Shown piece by piece: positions 1 to 7,625 of a stretch of DNA of 24,170 nucleotides. The position numbers and the translations under genes were made by a program. The DNA is from DAOUAG01 sp034432935. GTDB lineage: Bacteria > Chloroflexota > Dehalococcoidia > SM23-28-2 > RBG-16-64-32. A model generated the notes under the pieces. That model saw only the letters and a list, made by a program, of their open reading frames with translations, ran no database searches and was not told the DNA's origin. The stretch's first letter is position 1; every line of letters starts with the position of its first letter. Location of the stretch: NCBI GenBank assembly GCA_034432935.1, contig DAOUBD010000074.1:1-24170 (forward strand). The letters are read 5' to 3'.

Positions 1-38
1 TATAGTCCAAACACCCTCCGCTTTGGAGAAAAGGAGCC

Positions 39-596
39 TTGGCCGAACAGCTCGAACGTTACCGCTGGCTCATCGTGGCGTTGCTGGCGGTTCCGCTGCT
101 CAGCGGCATGGCCTACCTCATCAGCCAGCGGGTGGACCGCCCGGCGCCGCTCCAGGTGGTCACCGGGCAGACCGGCGTGCCGGGCGACATCCGGGTGTAC
201 GTGACGGGGGCCGTCCGCAACCCCGGGGTGTACGCCTTGCCCGAGGGTTCCCGCTGGATCGATGCGGTGCAAGCCGCGGGCGGCGCCACCGGGGAGGCAG
301 ACCTGAACGCCATCAACCTGGCGCGCCGCGTCCAAGACGAGGACCAGATCGTCGTCCCTCTCCTGGGCAGCGTAGCCGTGGCCGGCGCAACCCAAAACCC
401 CCGCATCAACATCAACACCGCGTCAGCCGCCGAACTGGAGACGCTTCCGGGAATCGGCCAGACTAGGGCGGCCAACATCGTGCGCTCCCGTAACGAGGAG
501 GGGCCCTTCACCTCGGTGGATGACCTGGTCACCCGCAAGCTGGTGCCGGAATCGGTGCTGAAGGACATCGCTGACCTCATCACCACCGGCCCGTGA
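39..596 (+). CDS. comEA: ComEA-like competence DNA receptor (SLBB + helix-hairpin-helix)
   Basis: Membrane-anchored double-stranded DNA receptor for natural transformation, handing DNA to the ComEC channel encoded next. The 185-residue product has one N-terminal hydrophobic segment (about residues 8-29). An SLBB-type domain follows (about 50-106, with VYVTGAVRNPGVY and AVQAAGG). The C-terminal helix-hairpin-helix pair (about 122-182) starts ININTASAAELETLPGIG, the classic ComEA signature. The start is TTG at 39: an in-frame TAG lies at 3-5, and GGAG at 25-28 is 10 bases upstream. AAGGAG at 31-36 is nearer but unusually close. Length and domain order match the family. comEC begins 6 bases after the stop, so the two are almost certainly co-transcribed. 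The exact start is the only real uncertainty. Confidence 0.93.
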   Translation: MAEQLERYRWLIVALLAVPLLSGMAYLISQRVDRPAPLQVVTGQTGVPGDIRVYVTGAVRNPGVYALPEGSRWIDAVQAAGGATGEADLNAINLARRVQDEDQIVVPLLGSVAVAGATQNPRININTASAAELETLPGIGQTRAANIVRSRNEEGPFTSVDDLVTRKLVPESVLKDIADLITTGP

Positions 597-602
597 TGGG
601 GT

Positions 603-3035
603 ATGGCGCTGGCTTTTCTGGCCCTGGCCTGGCTCCTCGGCATCGCCGCCGCCGCCTACACGGGCGCCAGCCCGGCCGCCTCTCTGGCCGCCGCTGGGCT
701 CCTTAGCGCCGCCGCCTTCGCCTTGCGCCCGCGCCTGGCAACCATCGCCCTGGGTTTGGCCGGTACCCTGCTAATATTCGGGGCCGCCCAGCGCTACGAG
801 GCGACGCGCCCCAGCCCGCCGCCCATCGTCCGGTTCAACGATGGCCCGGCAATCCAATTCCGGGCCGTCGTGGACGGCCCCCCGCAGGACCGTGAGACGT
901 TCCGTACCTACCGCCTGAAGGTGCGCCAGACGTTCGAGCGAGGGCGCTGGCGTCAAGACTCGGGTGGCGTGCTGATGTATGCGCCCCTGTTCCCCCAATA
1001 CAAGTACGGCGATCTGTTGGAGCTGCGGGGCGAGTTGGAAACGCCCCCGCGCTTCGAGGACTTCGATTTCCGGCAGTACCTGCTGTATCGCGGCGTTGGC
1101 TCGCTAGTCTCCTTCCCCCAAATAAGACTGGTCCGCACTGGGGAAGGGAACTTTGCGCAGGCGGCTCTGTTCGGCTTGCGGGAAAGGTTGACGGACTCCC
1201 TGGCCAGGTTGATGCCAGAGCCGGAAGCGTCCTTGGCGGCCGGGGCAGTCCTCGGCTCGAGGTCCAGGCTGCCACAAAACCTCCTGGACGCCATGGACAG
1301 CACAGGCACCTCGCACCTCGTGGCGGTCTCGGGCCAGAACGTCTCGCTGCTGGCAGGACTGGTGATCGCCGCCCTGGCCTGGCTCATAGGCCGGCGGCCC
1401 GCCGCCTGGGCCTCCCTCGCGGCCATCGGCCTGTACTGCGCCCTGGTGGGTGCCCAGGCCTCAGTACTGCGAGCGGGGGTCATGGGAGCGATATACGCCA
1501 TCTCTATAGCAACCGGGCGGCAGAACACCGCCGCCATCGCCTTGGCCCTGGCGGCAGCCATCATGACGGCCTGGAACCCGCAACTGGCCCACGACGTCTC
1601 GTTCCAGCTCAGCCTTGCAGCGACGCTGGGCCTGATCGTCCTAGCGCCCGCGCTGAACAGGCTCATCCTGTACGCCGTTCCTTCCCTCTCCGGCCAGAGA
1701 CACAACATGGCCTTCTGGGCCTTGGCCAATGCCCTCACGGTGACCGTTGCAGCCGTTGTCTTCACGGCGCCGATCATGGCGATGACCTTCCACCGCATCT
1801 CGATCACGGCGCCGCTGGCCAACGTGTTGGTAGTGCCAGCCTTCATCTCGGTGTTTGTGACTTCGGCTCTGGCCGCCTTGGCGGGCTTGGCCGCCCCCTT
1901 CGATGTCCGGCCTTTGGGCTGGTTGGCCTGGATCCCCGCCGCCTACACCGTAGCCGCCATCAGATGGTTTGGCGGCATCCCAGCCCTGTCCATCAGCCCG
2001 GGCCCCTGGGGCACGCCCGGCGCAGTGCTTTGGTACGGGGCGGCATTCCTGGGCGCGGCGCTGCTCCAGCGCCTGCCCGAGCGCGTGCCGGTGTCTGGAA
2101 AAGAGAGAAGGAAGACGTCCAGGCCCCGGTATGCTTTCACTTTGGCGCTCGGCAGCGCGCTTCTCATGGCCGGGGCGCTGGTGTGGCTGCTGGCCCTTAC
2201 GCCGACGGATAAGCACCTCTCCGTCACGGTCATGGACGTGGGAGAGGGAGAGGCTATCCTCATCGAGGACACCGGAGGGCACCGGATACTGGTGGACGGC
2301 GGGCCCAGCGCCGGCGCCATCGAGGCCGCCCTGGGAAGGCGCCTGCCTTTTTACGACCGCCGCATCGACTTCGTTGTCCTCACTCACCCCCAGGCGGACC
2401 ATCTGGGCGGCCTGCTGGCAGTGATGGATAGGTATGCGGTAGGGGCGGTGATGGCCCCCAGCGCCTCTATGGACTCCGAGCTCTTCAGGGCCTGGCAGGC
2501 GGCACTCGACAAGTCTCGGGTGCCGCGTATCGAAGCGCGGCGCGGTCAGCACATCCGCCTGGCCGGCGGAGGCCTGCTGACAGTGCTGGCCCCTGGACCT
2601 TGGCCGGCTTCCGAGAGCATCAACGAGGACTCCGTGGTTATCAGGCTGGACTATGGAAGTGCCTCCTTCCTGCTCACAGCGGACATGGGCGAGGAGGAGG
2701 AGCGGCGGCTGCTCGAGGCCGGAACGGACCTGCGCGCCGACGTGCTGAAGGTTGGACACCATGGGTCCAAGACATCGACATCGGCGGCATTTCTGCGGCG
2801 CGTCCAGCCAGAGGTGGGCATCGTCTCGGTGGGGGCAGACAACCCCTTCGGGCACCCGGCCCCGGAGGTGCTCCAGCGCTTGGCCGAGTCGCTGCTGCTA
2901 CGAACGGATCTGAACGGCGACGTTACGGTATCGACGGACGGGCGAAGGCTCTGGGTACGCCCTCAGAGGATGCCGAAGGACGTGTGCAAGGGCGCTAGAG
3001 ATGCCTCAACGGGATGCTATACTCTCATACGATGA
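603..3035 (+). CDS. comEC: ComEC/Rec2 DNA-uptake channel
   Basis: Inner-membrane channel that passes single-stranded DNA into the cytoplasm during transformation. The 810-residue protein has the full three-part layout. A DUF4131-type N-terminus with hydrophobic helices is followed by the multi-helix Competence domain (about 220-500, with HLVAVSGQNVSLLAGL and HDVSFQLSLAATLGL). A C-terminal metallo-beta-lactamase-like domain (about 535-790) follows. That last domain keeps THPQADHLGG (H595, D599, H600), LLTADMGEEE and KVGHHGSKTS, so a metal-dependent nuclease role is plausible. The ATG at 603 is 6 bases after comEA. The TGA overlaps the rph start in an ATGA at 3032-3035. Nothing looks truncated. 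Confidence 0.96.
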   Translation: MALAFLALAWLLGIAAAAYTGASPAASLAAAGLLSAAAFALRPRLATIALGLAGTLLIFGAAQRYEATRPSPPPIVRFNDGPAIQFRAVVDGPPQDRETFRTYRLKVRQTFERGRWRQDSGGVLMYAPLFPQYKYGDLLELRGELETPPRFEDFDFRQYLLYRGVGSLVSFPQIRLVRTGEGNFAQAALFGLRERLTDSLARLMPEPEASLAAGAVLGSRSRLPQNLLDAMDSTGTSHLVAVSGQNVSLLAGLVIAALAWLIGRRPAAWASLAAIGLYCALVGAQASVLRAGVMGAIYAISIATGRQNTAAIALALAAAIMTAWNPQLAHDVSFQLSLAATLGLIVLAPALNRLILYAVPSLSGQRHNMAFWALANALTVTVAAVVFTAPIMAMTFHRISITAPLANVLVVPAFISVFVTSALAALAGLAAPFDVRPLGWLAWIPAAYTVAAIRWFGGIPALSISPGPWGTPGAVLWYGAAFLGAALLQRLPERVPVSGKERRKTSRPRYAFTLALGSALLMAGALVWLLALTPTDKHLSVTVMDVGEGEAILIEDTGGHRILVDGGPSAGAIEAALGRRLPFYDRRIDFVVLTHPQADHLGGLLAVMDRYAVGAVMAPSASMDSELFRAWQAALDKSRVPRIEARRGQHIRLAGGGLLTVLAPGPWPASESINEDSVVIRLDYGSASFLLTADMGEEEERRLLEAGTDLRADVLKVGHHGSKTSTSAAFLRRVQPEVGIVSVGADNPFGHPAPEVLQRLAESLLLRTDLNGDVTVSTDGRRLWVRPQRMPKDVCKGARDASTGCYTLIR
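3015..3023 (+). promoter_or_regulatory. Extended -10 box for rph inside the comEC 3' end
   Basis: TGCTATACT is a TGn-extended -10 element ending 8 bases before the preferred rph ATG (3032). A start site 6-8 bases downstream would give a leaderless or nearly leaderless mRNA. No convincing -35 hexamer or Shine-Dalgarno is visible. It lies in the last codons of comEC. Confidence 0.5.
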
Positions 3036-3772
3036 TCCGCGCTGATGGCCGCCGGCCCCAGGACCTACGGCCCGTCACTATCATCCCTGGCTACCTCCCT
3101 CACGCCGAAGGTTCGGCGCTAATCGAGATGGGGGGCACCAGCGTCCTCTGCGCAGTGTCGGTGGAAGACAGGGTGCCGCGTTTCGTCCAGGGCACGGGTT
3201 CGGGGTGGATCACGGCGGAGTACGGAATGCTGCCTCGTTCCACCCTTACCCGCACCCCCAGGGAACAGACCAGCCGTTCGGGCCGCACCGCGGAGATACA
3301 GCGGCTCATCGGCCGCTCACTGCGTTCGGTGACCCGCCTGGACCTCATTGGCGAGAGGACCTTCACGGTGGACTGCGATGTCATCAAAGCGGACGGTGGC
3401 ACCCGGACGGCCGCCATCACGGGGGCTTACGTGGCGCTGGCGCTGGCCGTGGCGAAGCTGCGGGAGGCCAACAAGCTGGAGGCAGCGCCGCTGCGCTGCG
3501 CAGTCGCCGCCATCAGCGCTGGCATTGTAGACGGGACGCCCCTGCTGGATCTCAACTACGAGGAGGACTACCGGGCGGCGGTCGACTTCAACGTGGTGAT
3601 GACGGAAGAGGGCGAGCTAGTGGAGGTCCAAGGGACGGGCGAGAGCCACCCATTCACCCGCGAAGCCATGATCGAGCTGCTGGACATGGCGGAGCAGGGC
3701 ATCCGGCAGCTATTCGATGTCCAGCGGGAGGCCCTCTCCCGGGCCGGGGTCTTGGCCTCGCCCCCGTCTTAG
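3032..3772 (+). CDS. rph: Ribonuclease PH
   Basis: Phosphorolytic 3'-5' exoribonuclease that trims tRNA 3' ends, normally a hexamer. The 246-residue product is a usual length. Family blocks visible are the N-terminal ADGRRPQDLRPV, then GSGWITAEYGMLPRST, RTAEIQRLIGRSLR, TVDCDVIKADGGTRTAAITG and VQGTGESHPFTREAM. An in-frame ATG at 3014 would add six residues. ATG 3032 is preferred because the family begins close to the R-x-DGR motif and this ATG overlaps the comEC stop. The gene is convergent with the HIT gene, with 20 bases between stops. It may be read both through from comEC and from its own -10 box. Confidence 0.96.
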   Translation: MIRADGRRPQDLRPVTIIPGYLPHAEGSALIEMGGTSVLCAVSVEDRVPRFVQGTGSGWITAEYGMLPRSTLTRTPREQTSRSGRTAEIQRLIGRSLRSVTRLDLIGERTFTVDCDVIKADGGTRTAAITGAYVALALAVAKLREANKLEAAPLRCAVAAISAGIVDGTPLLDLNYEEDYRAAVDFNVVMTEEGELVEVQGTGESHPFTREAMIELLDMAEQGIRQLFDVQREALSRAGVLASPPS

Positions 3773-3792
3773 GCATGCCAGCGAAGCGCTGC

Positions 3793-4116
3793 CTACACGT
3801 ACTCCCCCAGGAAGGTGCCGCCCAGGACATGCACGTGGGCATGCTCCTGGCTCTGCATCGCCTCGTAACCGAAGTTCGACAAGAGGCGGAAGCCATTGGG
3901 ACAATGCTCCTGTCCCATGCGGACTGCCACCTCGCCCACTCTGCCCATGTCCCGCCAGAGCTCCGCTTGGGTCATGTGCTTCTTGGGCACGGCGAGGAGC
4001 ATGACAGGCACCCACTTCAAGCGGTTGCGAAACACCATCACCTCGTCGTCCTCGTACAAGATCTCCGCGGGTTCCCTGTGAGCCACGATCTCGCAAAAGA
4101 CGCAATAGTACGGCAT
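3793..4116 (-). CDS. HIT-family nucleotide-binding protein
   Basis: Histidine-triad protein of 107 residues, likely a nucleotide hydrolase or transferase acting on nucleoside phosphoramidates or dinucleotides. The triad is HAHVH (H92, H94, H96), followed by VLGG. The N-terminus has a CxxC pair (CVFCEIV) that often helps bind zinc in Hint-like members. EILYEDDEVMVFRN is the usual second strand region. PKKHMT stands where many members have PKxH. The start is the ATG complementary to 4114-4116, 14 bases from a good promoter. The gene is monocistronic, divergent from DUF1015 and convergent with rph. The physiological substrate cannot be assigned. Confidence 0.93.
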   Translation of the reverse strand: MPYYCVFCEIVAHREPAEILYEDDEVMVFRNRLKWVPVMLLAVPKKHMTQAELWRDMGRVGEVAVRMGQEHCPNGFRLLSNFGYEAMQSQEHAHVHVLGGTFLGEYV

Positions 4117-4130
4117 GGGGTCTGCTCGCC

Positions 4131-4159
4131 ATTCTAGGCAGCGGCCTGGTCAGTCGCAA
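4131..4159 (-). promoter_or_regulatory. Sigma70-type promoter of the HIT gene
   Basis: Reading the minus strand, TTGCGA (4159-4154) is separated by 17 bases from TAGAAT (4136-4131), which is 14 bases before the HIT ATG. The -35 matches TTGACA at four of six positions and the -10 matches TATAAT at five of six. The transcript leader would be about 7 bases. It overlaps the upstream part of the divergent DUF1015 promoter. Confidence 0.6.
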
Positions 4160-4167
4160 ACGCGCGG

Positions 4168-4176
4168 TGCTATGAT
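4168..4176 (+). promoter_or_regulatory. Extended -10 box for the DUF1015 gene
   Basis: TGCTATGAT, an extended -10, ends 7 bases before the preferred GTG start at 4184, the spacing expected of a leaderless transcript. No Shine-Dalgarno is present. The box also covers an upstream in-frame ATG (4172), which argues against that ATG as the start. Confidence 0.5.
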
Positions 4177-4183
4177 TCGGCAC

Positions 4184-5458
4184 GTGGCAGACGTTCTTCC
4201 TTTTCGCGCCCTCAGGTACGCCCCAACCCTGCGCCTGCCGGAGCTCCTCTGCCCGCCCTTCGACACGATCTCTCCAGAACAGCAGCAGGTTCTGCACCAG
4301 CTTTCACCCTACAACGCGGTGCGTATCGAGCTGGCGCTCGGCGATGGGGATGAACGCTATAGGGCAGCCGCTGCTGCGCTCCGCCAGTGGCGCGCCGAGG
4401 GCATCTTGGTGCGGGACAGCGCCCCGTGCTTTTACCTGTACGAGCAACGTTTTTCCTATGGGGCCCGGCACTACGCCCGCCGGCTCCTCTTCGCGCGCCT
4501 GCGATTGGAACCCTGGGGCCGCGGGATTCTTCCTCACGAGCACACCTTCGGCGCCCCGAAAGAGGACCGCCTGAAGCTATTGCGGGCAACCCGCCTGAAC
4601 GCTAGCCCTGTCTTCCTTATCTATAGGGACCGGCGCAAGGAGATAGGGCGCCTGCTAGACCAAGCGGCCTCCCGCGAGGCCGACGCCCGCTTCGCCACCA
4701 CGGACGGACAGGAGCACAGCCTGTGGGTCATAAGCGACGGTCCCACCCTAGAGCCGGTGCGGGAGGCTTTCGGCTCCGAGACGCTGTACGTGGCCGATGG
4801 ACACCACCGTTATGAGACAGCCCTGGCCTTTCGGGACGAGGCTCAGGCGGGAGCCACCGGATGGACGGGCGAGGAGCCGGAGAACTTCGCCCTGGCAGCC
4901 CTGTCATGCGCCAGCGACCCAGGCCTCCTGGTGCTCCCCATCCACCGCGTGACGGCCTCCGGAGCGCCCCTTTCGGAGGCAATGGAGAGACTTCGCCCCT
5001 TGTTCCAGATCGAACGGCGGCCTTCGCTTTCGGACCTACTCCCGCGGCTCACCTCGTGCCCCGGGCCAGCGTTGGGTCTGGCGGCGGCGGACGACGGTGG
5101 CTTCTACCTCCTAGCGGCACAGCCGGGGCCCGGGCTAGACGCCGTCCTGCCGCCGGAGTGTTCGCCTCAGTGGCGCGCCCTGGACTACAGCATCGCCAAC
5201 CACGCCGTCCTCCGCCATGCCCTGGGCCTATCGCCAGCCGAGATGTCCGATTACTCCCGTCTTTGGTTCACCGAGGACGCCCAGGAGGCCGCGGCGGCGG
5301 TACGCGGGGGGCACGCCCGCTACGCCCTCATCATGCGGCCCGTGCCTGTGGATCGAATCTTGGACCTTGCGGACTCCGGGGAACGGATGCCGCAGAAGTC
5401 CACCTTCTTCTACCCCAAGGTGCCCACCGGCCTGGTCTTCAACCCTCTGGAGGAGTAG
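4184..5458 (+). CDS. DUF1015 family protein with a ParB-like GHHR motif
   Basis: A DUF1015 protein of 424 residues, a family whose biochemical role I do not know to be established. Family blocks visible are VADVLPFRALRY at the N-terminus, PPFDTISPEQ, SPYNAVRIELALGD, HEHTFGAPKEDRL, LNASPVFLIYRD, VADGHHRYETALAF (D205-R209), LPIHRV, and FFYPKVPTGLVFNPL at the end. No signal peptide or membrane segment is seen, so it is probably cytoplasmic. The GTG at 4184 is chosen because homologues start around ADxxPFRALRY and an extended -10 box ends 7 bases before it. ATG 4172 would overlap that box. The DGHHR-YETA stretch resembles the active-site motif of ParB/Srx-fold enzymes, which include a serine kinase; that link is inference. 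It points toward the serA operon 600 bases further on. Confidence 0.9.
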   Translation: MADVLPFRALRYAPTLRLPELLCPPFDTISPEQQQVLHQLSPYNAVRIELALGDGDERYRAAAAALRQWRAEGILVRDSAPCFYLYEQRFSYGARHYARRLLFARLRLEPWGRGILPHEHTFGAPKEDRLKLLRATRLNASPVFLIYRDRRKEIGRLLDQAASREADARFATTDGQEHSLWVISDGPTLEPVREAFGSETLYVADGHHRYETALAFRDEAQAGATGWTGEEPENFALAALSCASDPGLLVLPIHRVTASGAPLSEAMERLRPLFQIERRPSLSDLLPRLTSCPGPALGLAAADDGGFYLLAAQPGPGLDAVLPPECSPQWRALDYSIANHAVLRHALGLSPAEMSDYSRLWFTEDAQEAAAAVRGGHARYALIMRPVPVDRILDLADSGERMPQKSTFFYPKVPTGLVFNPLEE

Positions 5459-5488
5459 CGGCTGGCACACAGGGCTTCCGCCGGGCCT

Positions 5489-5494
5489 TATAAT
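5489..5494 (+). promoter_or_regulatory. Consensus -10 hexamer (hemerythrin gene)
   Basis: A perfect TATAAT lies 33 bases before the hemerythrin ATG. It leaves a leader of about 26 bases that contains a strong Shine-Dalgarno (AAGGAGGAG, 5515-5523). No matching -35 was found at 16-18 bases. Confidence 0.55.
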
Positions 5495-5527
5495 GGCAGC
5501 GAAAGCGCAAAGGGAAGGAGGAGCCCT

Positions 5528-6046
5528 ATGGCACCGCCACTTACCCGCCCCCTGCGCGAGGAACACAAGGAGCTCTTGCCCCGCGTCCAGGAGTTGCGAG
5601 CGACGGCCGACATGGTGGGGGAGGCCCCGCCCAGCGAACTTCTAAAGGGCATCGATGCCTGCCTTGGCTTCCTGGAACGGCATCTGCTTCCCCATGCCGA
5701 AGCAGAGGAGAGGGGCCTCTACCCCGCTGTGCAGCGGGCCATGGGCGCGCCTGAGGCCACAGCCACCATGAGCCTAGACCACGCCGAGGTGCGGAGGCTC
5801 ACGCAAGAGCTGGCCTCGCTCCGGGCCGAAGTGGGCATCGGCGCGCTGACCACGGGGCGGGCCAAGGCGCTGCGCCGCGTCCTCTACGGGCTTTACGCCC
5901 TTGTGGCCCTGCACTTCCTGAAAGAGGAGGAGGTGTACCTCCCCTTGCTGGACGCTCGCCTGACGGTCACGGAGGCGGAGGAGATGTTCCGGCAGATGGA
6001 GGCGGCTGCGGCCAGGGCCCGCGGCTCTGGCCTACAGACGGGCTAG
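5528..6046 (+). CDS. Hemerythrin HHE-domain protein
   Basis: Small soluble four-helix protein (172 residues) of the hemerythrin/HHE cation-binding family, expected to hold a non-haem di-iron site for oxygen or NO sensing, storage or iron handling. Likely metal ligands are spread over the helices: REEHKEL near the N-terminus, the ERHLLPHAEAEERGLYP block, LDHAEVRRL, and HFLKEEEVYLPLLD. The N- and C-terminal ends look complete and no partner domain is fused. The ATG at 5528 follows a strong ribosome binding site by a few bases. Its last 15 bases overlap the convergent serA end. A functional tie to serine synthesis is not evident. Confidence 0.9.
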   Translation: MAPPLTRPLREEHKELLPRVQELRATADMVGEAPPSELLKGIDACLGFLERHLLPHAEAEERGLYPAVQRAMGAPEATATMSLDHAEVRRLTQELASLRAEVGIGALTTGRAKALRRVLYGLYALVALHFLKEEEVYLPLLDARLTVTEAEEMFRQMEAAAARARGSGLQTG

Positions 6047-7615
6047 CCTTACCCCGAGGATATCCGGGATCTGGCGCACCCGCTCCAGTTGCTCCGGCGT
6101 CAGGGGCTCGTCCAAGGTCAAGACCATGAGGGCGATGCCCCGCTTCTCGTGGCGGCCGACGTTCATGAAGCTAATGTTGACGTCGAACTGGCCCAGTAGC
6201 GTGCCGACAGCTCCCACCATGCCGGGGCGGTCCCTGTTTTCACAGAGAAGGAGGTAGCCCTCGCCCGGGGGTATGTCCACCCAATAGTCATCGATGGAGA
6301 CGACGTGAGGGCCATCGTGGGCGACGGTGCCTGAGACCCTCGTCTCGCCCTCTCTGCCCAGCAGGCGCACGGTCACGAGGTTGGCATAGATCTCATGGGA
6401 GGGCCTGCGCAGCTCCGTGACCTGGAGGCCGCGCCGGTGGGTGACGATATCCACGTTCACAACGTTGACATGCTCTTCGCTGATGGGGGCCAGCAGTCCG
6501 CCCACGATGGCGGCTTTGAGGGGCGTGAGGTCGTGCTGGGCTATCTCGCCCCAATAGCTGATCTCGATCTCACCCATCTGGCCCTCGTGTAGCTGCACGG
6601 CAAGGGAGGCAACCTTGAAGGCGACTGGCACATAGGGCGCCAGGTAGCTGTAAGTCTCCGGTGGGATGAGGGGCGCGTTGACGGCGTAGCGGGCGGGCTG
6701 GCCGTTCAGGACAGCCATCACCTGTTCGGCCACATCGATGGCGACCCGCTCCTGGGCCTCTGCTGTCGAAGCGCCCAAGTGGGGGGTGAGCACCACCTTT
6801 CCCATCTGGAATAGAGGGTGTTGGGTTACGGGCTCTTTCTCGAAGACGTCGAGGGCGGCCCCCGCAATCCAGCCCTCCCGAAGCGCTTTCTCCAGGGCCG
6901 CCTCGTCCACGATGCCGCCGCGCGCGGTGTTGATGAGACGGGCGGTGGGCTTCATGGCCCGGAGCTCAGCCTCTCCCAGGAGCTTGCGGGTACCTTCGGT
7001 GAGAGTGGTGTGAATGGTGACGAAGTCAGACTCCCGGAGAAGCGTGTCCTTGGAAACCAGCTCGACACCCAGCACCCGGGCCCTCTCCTCCGGGACGAAG
7101 GGATCGAAGGCGATGACCCGCATCTCCAGCCCCTTCGCCCGGCGCGCCACCTCCGAGCCGACCTGGCCTAGACCGATGATGCCCAGGGTCTTGCCGCGTA
7201 TCTCCAGGCCCATGAACCGCTTGCGCTCCCACTTGCCGGAGCGCAAGCTGGCGTCGGCCTCTGGTATGTGGCGGGCCAGGGCCAGCATGAGGGCGATGGC
7301 GTGCTCCGCAGCAGAGGTGATGTTGCCGGTGGGGGCATTGACCACTACGATGCCCTTCTCCGTCGCCGCGTCGATATCGATGTTGTCGACCCCCACCCCT
7401 GCCCTGCCGATGACCTGGAGCTTTGACGCCGCGGCGATTATCTCCCGGGTCACCTTAGTCTCGCTGCGCACGATGAGGGCATCATATTCACCGACGATGG
7501 CCTTGAGCTCAGCAGGAGGGAGACCAGTGCGGATATCGACCTCGGCGCCGTGGCGGCGCAGGATCTCGACGCCATCATCGGCGATGGGATCGCTGACCAG
7601 GATACGAGGGCTCAT
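6032..7615 (-). CDS. serA: D-3-phosphoglycerate dehydrogenase
   Basis: First enzyme of serine synthesis: NAD-dependent oxidation of 3-phosphoglycerate to 3-phosphohydroxypyruvate. The 527-residue product is the long (type I) form. It has a substrate-binding half, then a Rossmann half with GLGQVGSEVARRAKG (about 147-161), NTARGGIVDEAAL (about 228-240, catalytic Arg) and LTPHLGAST (catalytic His near 280). An intervening allosteric substrate-binding domain follows. The C-terminal ACT domain (about 455-527, RDRPGMVGAVGTLLG) in this family often mediates serine feedback. The ATG is 10 bases downstream of the aminotransferase stop, so they share a transcript. The ribosome site is weak, which fits coupling. 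The 3' end overlaps the hemerythrin gene by 15 bases. Confidence 0.97.
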   Translation of the reverse strand: MSPRILVSDPIADDGVEILRRHGAEVDIRTGLPPAELKAIVGEYDALIVRSETKVTREIIAAASKLQVIGRAGVGVDNIDIDAATEKGIVVVNAPTGNITSAAEHAIALMLALARHIPEADASLRSGKWERKRFMGLEIRGKTLGIIGLGQVGSEVARRAKGLEMRVIAFDPFVPEERARVLGVELVSKDTLLRESDFVTIHTTLTEGTRKLLGEAELRAMKPTARLINTARGGIVDEAALEKALREGWIAGAALDVFEKEPVTQHPLFQMGKVVLTPHLGASTAEAQERVAIDVAEQVMAVLNGQPARYAVNAPLIPPETYSYLAPYVPVAFKVASLAVQLHEGQMGEIEISYWGEIAQHDLTPLKAAIVGGLLAPISEEHVNVVNVDIVTHRRGLQVTELRRPSHEIYANLVTVRLLGREGETRVSGTVAHDGPHVVSIDDYWVDIPPGEGYLLLCENRDRPGMVGAVGTLLGQFDVNISFMNVGRHEKRGIALMVLTLDEPLTPEQLERVRQIPDILGVRLARL

Positions 7616-7625
7616 CCGCGGGGCG

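Noticed and set aside
1641..2855. Long open frame of about 400 codons on the minus strand opposite comEC
   Set aside because: It lies entirely antisense to well-conserved comEC domains, has no recognisable motifs and a composition typical of a GC-rich shadow frame.
3773..3792. Intrinsic terminator between convergent rph and the HIT gene
   Set aside because: A small AGCG/CGCT stem and GCATGC are present, but there is no stable long stem and no T-tract.
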